Assembly (NCBI GenBank): GCA_030630015.1
Contig: DAOVNV010000058.1
Coordinates: 1 to 11,590, forward strand
Source of the DNA: Desulfuromonadales bacterium
GTDB lineage: Bacteria; Desulfobacterota; Desulfuromonadia; Desulfuromonadales; BM103
Length of the DNA stretch: 11,590 nucleotides
Direction: 5' to 3'
The position numbers and the translations under genes are program-made. Within the stretch, counting starts at the first letter, position 1. The number at the start of each line of letters is the position of its first letter. The notes beneath the pieces were generated by a model, which saw only the letters and a list, made by a program, of their open reading frames with translations, made no database searches and was not told where the DNA came from. Shown here piece after piece: positions 6,064-11,590 of the stretch.

Positions 6064-7683
6064 ATGGTTAAAAAAACCGGATATCCATTCATCGCTCTGG
6101 CGATATTCCTGGCGTTCTGCACTGCAGTCCCCTCAATTTGCGCCGCTGTCACAATCAGCACCAGGGAACTGGTGCGTTCATACATCGAAAGCCACATACT
6201 TGCCACCGAAGCAGATCACCTCTGGCAGGCCGACCTTGCCCAACTCTATGCAAAGCGGGACTATCAACCGCTCTGGCTGACAATCGATGGCATCAGGCCG
6301 GAGGCCTTTCTGCTGATCGAACGTCTCGAAGCGTCCAACTCGCATGGCCTTGATCCGGCCGACTATCAGCTGGCCAAAATCTACGAACTCATCGATACCG
6401 TGGATGTCGTTGCCCGAGCAGAACTGGATATGCTGTTGATCAAGGCTTTTCGTCTGTATCGCGATGATCTGCAGACAGGCAGCACTTCTCCCCGTGATGT
6501 GGACCCCAAATGGTTCGTTGCGCAGCACCGCAGCGACCTGTTGACAAGCCTCGAGGAAACCCTCAATAACGGGACGTTCCTCACCAACCTTGACCAGCTT
6601 CCCCCGCAAGGCCCGGGCTACGTACGACTGCGTTCAGCTCTCAATCATTACCGGCAACTACAGGAAAAAGGTGGCTGGCCGCGCATAGACACGCATGGCC
6701 AAACCCTTAAGCCAGGCGATAAACACCCGGCCGTCCCCCTGTTGCGCATTCGCCTTGCTCTCACGGATGATTATCGAAGTCCCTTCGCATTTTCAAAAAC
6801 ATTCGACGCAGCGCTTGTCGAAGCGGTCATCCGTTTTCAAAATCGTCATGGGCTGAAAGCTGACGGTAGGGTCGGACCAAGAACTCTCGCGGTTCTGAAC
6901 GTTCCGGTCGCTCAACGCATCGAACAAATCCTGGTCAACCTGGAACGTTGGCGGTGGGGACCCAGTCGCTTCGAACCACGTCACATTCTGGTCAATATGG
7001 CAGCATTCCGACTGGATGTGATCGACAATGAGCAACGCACCCTGTCCATGAAGGTGATCATCGGCAAACCTTATCGCAGTACCCCCGCTTTCAGTCAGAC
7101 ATTGACTCACCTGGTGATCAACCCATACTGGAACATCCCGAACTCCATTGCGATGCGTGACGTCATCCCCAGAATCCGCCGGAATCAGGAATACCTTACC
7201 AGGCAAAAAATACGCATCTTCAGAACTTCCGAAAATCAGGTCACTGAAATCGATCCAGCGAGCATTGACTGGCAGAATTTTGATCAGGCCGGTTTCCCAT
7301 TTATGCTGCGCCAGGATCCGGGACCCAGAAACGCTTTGGGCCGGGTCAAATTTGCCATGCCAAACCGGTTTTCCATCTACCTGCACGATACGCCGCAACG
7401 CCACCTGTTCCAGCGCAAGGTGCGCACCTTCAGCTCGGGTTGCGTGCGTCTGGAAAAGCCACTTGAACTGGCCCGCCACATTCTATGGCATGAACCAGGC
7501 TGGGATAATGGCAAGGTTAACAGACAGCTTGAGAGCAGTCATCGGCGGGTGGTCAAACTGCAGAATCCCCTTCCGGTCCATCTGGTTTATTGGACCGCCT
7601 GGGTCGACCGGGACAACACTCTGCAGTTTCGTGATGATGTATACAGGCGAGACGAGCTTATGCGACAAGCCTTACGAAGTTAA
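6064..7683 (+). CDS. exported L,D-transpeptidase, YcbB (LdtD) type
   Basis: Cross-links peptidoglycan stem peptides at 3-3 positions in the periplasm, bypassing penicillin-binding proteins. The start ATG at 6064 gives a 539-residue protein with a clear Sec signal (KK, then a hydrophobic run, AxA-type cleavage near residue 27). An in-frame GTG at 6004 would hide the signal behind 20 residues and is less likely. Neither start has a strong ribosome site. Residues about 30-210 resemble the YcbB scaffold region, 218-280 a peptidoglycan-binding domain (AVxRFQxRHGLxADGxVGPxTL), and 306-476 the YkuD catalytic domain. Catalytic Cys460 sits in TFSSGCVRLEKP, with His441 in YLHDTP. It follows trxB by 87 bases and may be read through from it. 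The stop overlaps the convergent nifU-like gene by 12 bases. Confidence 0.92.
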   Translation: MVKKTGYPFIALAIFLAFCTAVPSICAAVTISTRELVRSYIESHILATEADHLWQADLAQLYAKRDYQPLWLTIDGIRPEAFLLIERLEASNSHGLDPADYQLAKIYELIDTVDVVARAELDMLLIKAFRLYRDDLQTGSTSPRDVDPKWFVAQHRSDLLTSLEETLNNGTFLTNLDQLPPQGPGYVRLRSALNHYRQLQEKGGWPRIDTHGQTLKPGDKHPAVPLLRIRLALTDDYRSPFAFSKTFDAALVEAVIRFQNRHGLKADGRVGPRTLAVLNVPVAQRIEQILVNLERWRWGPSRFEPRHILVNMAAFRLDVIDNEQRTLSMKVIIGKPYRSTPAFSQTLTHLVINPYWNIPNSIAMRDVIPRIRRNQEYLTRQKIRIFRTSENQVTEIDPASIDWQNFDQAGFPFMLRQDPGPRNALGRVKFAMPNRFSIYLHDTPQRHLFQRKVRTFSSGCVRLEKPLELARHILWHEPGWDNGKVNRQLESSHRRVVKLQNPLPVHLVYWTAWVDRDNTLQFRDDVYRRDELMRQALRS

Positions 7684-8067
7684 TTCTTCGGATTTACCTG
7701 GGGCAGGGGTCTTGCGATATTCATTAACAGCAGCATGAAACGCTGCCGCCGCCAGGTTTGAGCAGTGCATTTTCTCATCTGGCAGGCCGTTCAGTGCCGC
7801 GGCGATACTATGTTCGGTGATTTTCAGAACTTCATCCAGAGTCTTGCCTTTGGCCATTTCACTGGCAATCGACGAAGTGGCAATGGCCGCCCCGCAGCCG
7901 TAAATCTTGTACTTGATGTCCTGGACCCGATCATCGGCTATTTTGAAAAAAACCAGCAGCGCATCGCCGCAATCCGGGTCGCCCACCTTGACAACGATAT
8001 TCGCATCTTTCATCATCCCGATATTACGGGGATTTTTGAAATGGTCCATGACAATGTCTGAGTACAT
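7672..8067 (-). CDS. NifU/IscU-type Fe-S cluster assembly scaffold
   Basis: A 131-residue scaffold on which a 2Fe-2S cluster is built from cysteine-derived sulfur and passed to target proteins. The conserved ligands are all present at IscU spacing: Cys33 and Asp35 (PDCGDA), Cys58 (YGCGAA), and His101-Cys102 (KMHCSN). The segment before the last cysteine reads LPDEKMHC, closer to NifU N-domains than to the LPPVK motif by which IscU meets HscA. No cysteine desulfurase lies beside it, so it is not a complete nif or isc locus. The start at 8067 has AAGGAGA nine bases upstream. It is the last gene of the operon with the UPF0251 and NifX-like genes; 18 bases separate it from the UPF0251 gene. Confidence 0.93.
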   Translation of the reverse strand: MYSDIVMDHFKNPRNIGMMKDANIVVKVGDPDCGDALLVFFKIADDRVQDIKYKIYGCGAAIATSSIASEMAKGKTLDEVLKITEHSIAAALNGLPDEKMHCSNLAAAAFHAAVNEYRKTPAPGKSEELTS

Positions 8068-8085
8068 ACCAACAATCTCCTTAGG

Positions 8086-8373
8086 TCAGTTGGCTTCAAC
8101 AACCAGGGCATGTCCTGCTACGATGGCACCGATAAGCTTCTTTCTGCCGCTGGTCACCAGGCGTTGAACTGTTCCTCGCGAAACACCCATTTTCTGCCCC
8201 GTCTCTTCCTGAGTCAAGCCTCTTTCGTCACAAAGCATCAATGCTTCCACTTCATCGTGAAACAGAACAACACGGCTCAGGTCGTTCATCGGCACCGATG
8301 CCGGCTTGTACAGGGTTTCCGAGCGATGTTTCGGGCAGTGGCATCTGCGCGGCTTTTTAGGGCGTGGTGACAT
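8086..8373 (-). CDS. UPF0251 (DUF134) helix-turn-helix DNA-binding protein
   Basis: A 95-residue small protein of a family with a sigma-factor-like helix-turn-helix. The HTH covers residues about 53-80 (LTQEETGQKMGVSRGTVQRL, then a basic patch). The N-terminus is basic and carries Cys11, Cys13 and His16 (RRCHCPKH), plus Cys48, which could bind a metal or cluster; this is inference. The start ATG at 8373 has AGGAGA five bases upstream; a TTG at 8388 would overlap that ribosome site and is rejected. Family members commonly neighbour NifX/MTH1175-type genes, as here. Its most natural target is the palindrome at 8973-8986 in front of its own operon, but no experiment is visible in sequence. Confidence 0.88.
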   Translation of the reverse strand: MSPRPKKPRRCHCPKHRSETLYKPASVPMNDLSRVVLFHDEVEALMLCDERGLTQEETGQKMGVSRGTVQRLVTSGRKKLIGAIVAGHALVVEAN

Positions 8374-8390
8374 GCATTCTCCTGGCAAAT

Positions 8391-8421
8391 TGCAGGCGAC
8401 CCGCCAAGCGGGTCGCCTGCA
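8391..8421 (-). promoter_or_regulatory. perfect 14-bp hairpin inside the operon
   Basis: TGCAGGCGACCCGC and its exact complement flank a three-base loop (8405-8407), giving a very stable GC-rich stem. In the minus-strand transcript it lies between the NifX-like stop and the UPF0251 ribosome site, seven bases before that site. Only AUUU follows, so it is a poor intrinsic terminator. It may stabilise the 3' end of the upstream cistron, or partially attenuate transcription or translation of the downstream genes. Confidence 0.8.
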
Positions 8422-8475
8422 TTAGTTTTCCAATAATCTCAGTGATGACAGTACGTCAGCACACCTTGGGGGCCA

Positions 8476-8940
8476 TTATCTGCGGCCAGCCCCGAATCCG
8501 GCACCACGGCCAGCACCTCGGCCAGCACCACGGCCAGCACCTCGACCGGCTCCTCCGCCAGCACCCATCCCAAATCCACGGCCCGCACCGAAACCGACAC
8601 CGATGTCATCCTGGGAAGACGTGACCCTCAATTCCTGAAGACCGGATTTTGCCACAAGTTCAAGGTTTTCGGCAACCGTTGATTTCTGCGCCTGATAAAC
8701 CTTGAGCCCCGAACGGCCAAGTTCGAACAGTGAACGGTCTCCGATATTGCCCACCACAACCGCTTCGACATCGGTCCCGTCAAAGTTCCACTGCGGGCCA
8801 TATTGCGGAGCGGGTCCGAGCAGTTCCTGGATTGCTTTGGTTTCAGTATCCACCAGCAGGAACAGCCTGGCAGTACCGAAACGACCGTGAATTTTACTTT
8901 CCAAACCTTTGTTTTCGTCAACCGGGAAACAAATTTTCAT
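8476..8940 (-). CDS. NifX/MTH1175-type dinitrogenase iron-molybdenum cofactor family protein with Gly/Arg tail
   Basis: A 154-residue protein of the family that includes NifX, NafY and the C-terminal NifB domain, which bind or carry Fe-S or FeMo cofactor precursors. The domain spans residues 1-108: KICFPVDE, HGRFGTARLFLLVD, an AVVVGNIGDRS segment and GLKVYQ. Residues 113-154 form a low-complexity tail rich in Gly, Ala and Arg, with six GAGR-type units. The start ATG at 8940 has GGAGGT six bases upstream; a start at 8985 would lie inside the promoter and is rejected. First gene of the operon. Stand-alone proteins of this type are widespread outside nitrogen fixers, so this gene alone does not show nitrogen fixation. 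Confidence 0.9.
   Translation of the reverse strand: MKICFPVDENKGLESKIHGRFGTARLFLLVDTETKAIQELLGPAPQYGPQWNFDGTDVEAVVVGNIGDRSLFELGRSGLKVYQAQKSTVAENLELVAKSGLQELRVTSSQDDIGVGFGAGRGFGMGAGGGAGRGAGRGAGRGAGRGAGFGAGRR
8482..8553 (-). repeat. six 12-base tandem units encoding the GAGR tail
   Basis: Residues 130-153 of the NifX-like protein are encoded by six consecutive 12-base units: four GAGR, one GAGF, one GAGR. Neighbouring units are nearly identical, as expected from slippage expansion. The unit number may vary between strains. Confidence 0.75.
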
Positions 8941-8972
8941 GTCTCTACCTCCATAATGTTGTGTGTTTGTTT

Positions 8973-8986
8973 TGTGCATATGCACA
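8973..8986. promoter_or_regulatory. 14-bp palindromic operator TGTGCATATGCACA
   Basis: A perfect palindrome whose edge overlaps the last base of the -10 hexamer of the NifX-like promoter and extends over the expected transcription start. A protein bound here would block RNA polymerase, so the site is best read as a repressor operator. The UPF0251 protein of the same operon is the leading candidate to bind it (inference). Confidence 0.7.
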
Positions 8987-9013
8987 TTATAGGGTCAGAC
9001 ATTCATAAGTCAA
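8986..9013 (-). promoter_or_regulatory. strong sigma70 promoter of the nifX-like operon
   Basis: The minus strand has TTGACT (9008-9013), a 16-base spacer and a perfect TATAAT (8986-8991). Immediately upstream, 9018-9033 carries two runs of seven A on the minus strand, resembling an UP element. The predicted leader is about 40 bases to the ATG at 8940. It is the best promoter in the window. Confidence 0.8.
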
Positions 9014-9049
9014 TATGTTTTTTTGATTTTTTTCAGGGCCAGACCTTTT

Positions 9050-9793
9050 TCAATTTAACAGCTTGCCCGCCATACCATCCAACTTCTCTTTAGTCTTCTC
9101 CCACTTCGGCATGACCTGCTTCATCAGACGATAAAATTTGTCACTGTGGTTATGCTCGGCAATATGACAAAGTTCGTGCAAAATGACGTAATCTATACAT
9201 TCGCGGGGAGCTTTGACCAAATGAGGGTTGAGTGTCAGCGTGCCATGGGGAGAACAACTACCCCATTGGGTTTTCATGGAAAGGAGTCGGATATTGGGGC
9301 GTTCGGCAACCCAAAGAGTCTGCTCCAACATGGCATCCAAGCGTCGATGGAAGACATCGCGAGCTCTCGTTTTATACCACTCTAACACGAGTGTTTTGAC
9401 CCGTTTCTCCGACTTACTTCGGACGGTCACTTCGATATGACCCCGCAGCAGCTTAACCAGCTGTTTGTCCCTTTGGGCTTCCATCACTTTCAGCACGTAC
9501 TGTTTGCCGAGATAAAAATGACTCTCCCCACTGCAATAGCGCCGTGGCGATACATGTTCGAGTTGATCTTTAAATTTCCAGATCTGGGTGTGGATCCAGC
9601 GAACGCGTTTTTTGACAGCATCGTAGACATCATCGTCGGGGACTCCAAGCGGTACGTGTACCATCACACGGCAATCGGGATGTACTTTAATCAGCACCCT
9701 GGGACGGACACTCTTGCTGGGGACACGGGTGAACTCAATGCGCTCACCGCCGTACATGATATAGCTGCTTTGTTTTGCGGCCATGGTATTCAT
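9050..9793 (-). CDS. YgjP-type M48-like zinc metallopeptidase
   Basis: A 247-residue protein of the YgjP/SprT-like (DUF45) metallopeptidase family. The zinc site is HELCH at 206-210 with a third ligand at His216 (NHSDKF), and the family's QWGSC (176-180) precedes it. Proteins of this family are often found beside type I restriction genes, but a proteolytic target is not established. The start ATG at 9793 follows the hsdR stop after a single base and has no ribosome site, so translation is probably coupled to hsdR; a second in-frame ATG lies at 9784. The gene ends 37 bases before the -35 of the NifX-like operon, with no clear intrinsic terminator between. Confidence 0.88.
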   Translation of the reverse strand: MNTMAAKQSSYIMYGGERIEFTRVPSKSVRPRVLIKVHPDCRVMVHVPLGVPDDDVYDAVKKRVRWIHTQIWKFKDQLEHVSPRRYCSGESHFYLGKQYVLKVMEAQRDKQLVKLLRGHIEVTVRSKSEKRVKTLVLEWYKTRARDVFHRRLDAMLEQTLWVAERPNIRLLSMKTQWGSCSPHGTLTLNPHLVKAPRECIDYVILHELCHIAEHNHSDKFYRLMKQVMPKWEKTKEKLDGMAGKLLN

Positions 9794-9794
9794 T

Positions 9795-11590
9795 TTAGGC
9801 CGCGTTCAGGCCGACACGGGTGATCTGCACCACAAGTTCAACGATTCCCTTGGCTTGATTCATTCCTGCACCGACGGCTTTGCACTCCTTGAAAATCAGC
9901 GGCAGCATTTTTTTGCGGATATCTGCCTCGATGTTTTGTGGGTTGATGGAGTTCTCAGCCACCGCGATATTGACTAGACCATCAACAACAAAGGAGATGT
10001 CGACCCACTTCTGCTGCTGATCTTCCGGCATACCGTGGAACACAGTCGGGATCATCTTCTTGAATAGCCCATAGTAGGCTTGGGCATGACGGTTACCTTT
10101 AAAACTGTCCGGCAGTTCGTCAAGTTGACGGGCAGTAACCTTTTCTTCGAACTCACAAAAGAGCATGTACTGTTTCAAGGGATGGTCAAAAAGCGCCTCG
10201 GCCTCCTTGATCGCCTGGCGCAGCAGTTTTGAAAACGCCTCTTGGGCATAGGGGTCGTCACGCAAACCCTGTTCGATCATCTTGGTAACGCGGGTCTTGA
10301 TGATGTCAGTTTCGTTGCGGGTCTTCTCCTCGCCCCACTCATCTGGATTCTGCTTCTGTCCCATCTTGCCGACTTCGTACACCCCTTCCGGCTCACGGAC
10401 CTCGACTCCGACAACATGCTTGTCCATGAGCTTCTTGACCCGGTCGGCATACTCGTCGTAGTCGATGGTCTCGCCGGCATCCTGCTTGGCCAGCTGACGC
10501 AAACTGCTGAACTGCTTGACCGTCTCCTTGTAATACCTGCGGTCGTTCTCAGAGAAGCTCTTGTCTTCGTAGAAGGTCGCTGACTGTAATGCGATCTTCA
10601 AGCAAGAGGTGAAGGCCGTCAGGGCACCGTAGAAGTCATCGCGCACCTTCAGATTGACATCGATTAGCTCGCCATCGACCTCCTGCATACGAGGGACCAG
10701 CACCTGCCGCAGCTGTTCGATATCGTTCTTGTTTTTGACCTTGTTGAAAATCACCCATAGTTCATCGTAAAGACGGGGCAGACGCTTGTACTCCGTACTC
10801 ATCTGCTGGTAGAGCCCTTCAATATCGTTGATATCGAAACCACCCTGGGTCCGACTCGCCAGATCCTGATACTTGGCAATCGTCGTGTCGAGTTCGGCCA
10901 GGATGCCGCGATAGTCGATCAGCAGACCGAAAGCCTTCTTCGGGTGGAGCCGATTGACGCGGGCGATGGCCTGAATCAGGTTGTGCTCCTTGAGTGGCTT
11001 GTCAATATAGAGCACTGTGTTCTTTGGCTCATCGAAGCCGGTCAGCAACTTGTCAACCACGATCAGCAACTTAAGTTTATTGTCCTTGTCGAAGCGCTCG
11101 ATCAGGTGCTTGGTATAGACCTGTTCGTCCTGGCTACCGACATTCTCTTTCCACCACTTGGTGACTTCCGGGAGGCTGTCCTCATCGACATCGGTGTTCC
11201 CCTCGCGGGTATCGGGGGGCGACATGACCACGGCCGATTCGAACAGACTCGCCTCATCAAGAAACTGCTTGTACTTGATCGCCGAGGCTTTGCTGTCACA
11301 GGCAAGCTGCCCCTTGAGACCATCATCAATATTCTTAGCGAAATGATTGGCGACATCGAGAGCAATCAGGCGGATGCGGTCTTCAGATTGGTAAACCTGC
11401 CCCTTCTTGGCAAACTTCTTTTTCAGGTCGGTGCGCTGTTCTTCAGTCAATCCCTCGGTAATACGGTCAAACCAGCTGTCAATGGCGCGCGCGTTGACGT
11501 CCAGATCGGGGATACGCTCCTCGTATAGCAGCGGGGTGACAGTCTGATCATCCACGGCCCTCTGCATAGTGTAGGCGTGGACGATGGGGC
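9795..11590 (-). CDS. hsdR: type I restriction enzyme HsdR, C-terminal part, 5' end cut by window
   Basis: The motor and nuclease subunit of a type I restriction-modification complex, which translocates DNA with ATP and cuts it away from the recognition site. The frame is open to the window edge, reading IVHAYTMQRAVDDQ upstream of an internal Met at 11567, so about 598 codons are visible out of roughly 1000 in the family. The second RecA lobe is seen: motif V TGFDEP (11025-11042) and motif VI QAIARVNR (10950-10973). The long helical C-terminal region that docks on HsdM/HsdS follows. The nuclease domain, Walker A and DEAD box lie outside, as do hsdM and hsdS. No frameshift or internal stop is seen, so the visible part looks functional. 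Confidence 0.95.
   Translation of the reverse strand, partial: PIVHAYTMQRAVDDQTVTPLLYEERIPDLDVNARAIDSWFDRITEGLTEEQRTDLKKKFAKKGQVYQSEDRIRLIALDVANHFAKNIDDGLKGQLACDSKASAIKYKQFLDEASLFESAVVMSPPDTREGNTDVDEDSLPEVTKWWKENVGSQDEQVYTKHLIERFDKDNKLKLLIVVDKLLTGFDEPKNTVLYIDKPLKEHNLIQAIARVNRLHPKKAFGLLIDYRGILAELDTTIAKYQDLASRTQGGFDINDIEGLYQQMSTEYKRLPRLYDELWVIFNKVKNKNDIEQLRQVLVPRMQEVDGELIDVNLKVRDDFYGALTAFTSCLKIALQSATFYEDKSFSENDRRYYKETVKQFSSLRQLAKQDAGETIDYDEYADRVKKLMDKHVVGVEVREPEGVYEVGKMGQKQNPDEWGEEKTRNETDIIKTRVTKMIEQGLRDDPYAQEAFSKLLRQAIKEAEALFDHPLKQYMLFCEFEEKVTARQLDELPDSFKGNRHAQAYYGLFKKMIPTVFHGMPEDQQQKWVDISFVVDGLVNIAVAENSINPQNIEADIRKKMLPLIFKECKAVGAGMNQAKGIVELVVQITRVGLNAA

Noticed and set aside
8482..8604. Repeated GC-rich units resembling a short CRISPR or satellite array
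   Set aside because: The units are 12 bases without spacers and are in frame with the NifX-like protein tail.
8364..8624. Plus-strand 86-codon frame with many His and Gln residues
   Set aside because: It is the antisense reading of the hairpin and GAGR repeat region, with no ribosome site.
9014..9049. T-rich stretch as an intrinsic terminator
   Set aside because: On the minus strand, where the preceding gene lies, it is A-rich with no stem; it fits better as an UP-like element of the downstream promoter.

Overview
The window looks like a chromosomal stretch of a Gram-negative, probably anaerobic or microaerophilic bacterium. Rubredoxin, a NifX/MTH1175-type cofactor protein and a NifU-type Fe-S scaffold lie beside lipoate synthesis genes, a YcbB-type L,D-transpeptidase and a Do-type periplasmic protease. 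This mix fits a Desulfuromonadales/Geobacter-like deltaproteobacterium, but that is inference: there is no rRNA or other decisive marker here.

Layout: (1) 1-861, minus: 5' part of a lipoprotein-type Do/HtrA serine protease, with a promoter at 890-918. (2) 986-3000: two inverted copies of an ORF-less repeat (1007-1117 and 2704-3000) flank a HAD phosphatase (minus) and an ElbB/ES1-type DJ-1 superfamily protein (plus). The second repeat copy has been split by another 160-bp miniature element with perfect 15-bp inverted ends and a CTAG target duplication. (3) 3076-5976, plus: rubredoxin, lipB, lipA and trxB. rubredoxin/lipB and lipA/trxB overlap, while a repeat-derived segment separates lipB from lipA. 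(4) 6064-7683, plus: exported L,D-transpeptidase, whose end overlaps the convergent nifU-like gene. (5) 7672-9013, minus: a compact operon of a NifX-like protein with a Gly/Arg tail, a UPF0251 (DUF134) helix-turn-helix protein and a NifU-like scaffold. It is driven by a near-consensus promoter with upstream A-tracts, and a perfect 14-bp palindrome sits at the -10/start region. (6) 9050-11590, minus: C-terminal part of type I restriction subunit HsdR, followed after one base by a YgjP-type metallopeptidase.

How the parts may work together: the lipB-lipA pair makes protein-bound lipoate by octanoyl transfer followed by sulfur insertion. Rubredoxin and thioredoxin reductase in the same transcription unit suggest a redox link. 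The nifX-like/UPF0251/nifU-like operon looks like a self-regulated Fe-S or metal-cofactor module, with the UPF0251 protein as the obvious candidate for the palindrome. The most unusual items are this promoter-operator arrangement, the strong hairpin inside the same operon, and the nested miniature elements, in which the intact copy preserves the pre-insertion site.
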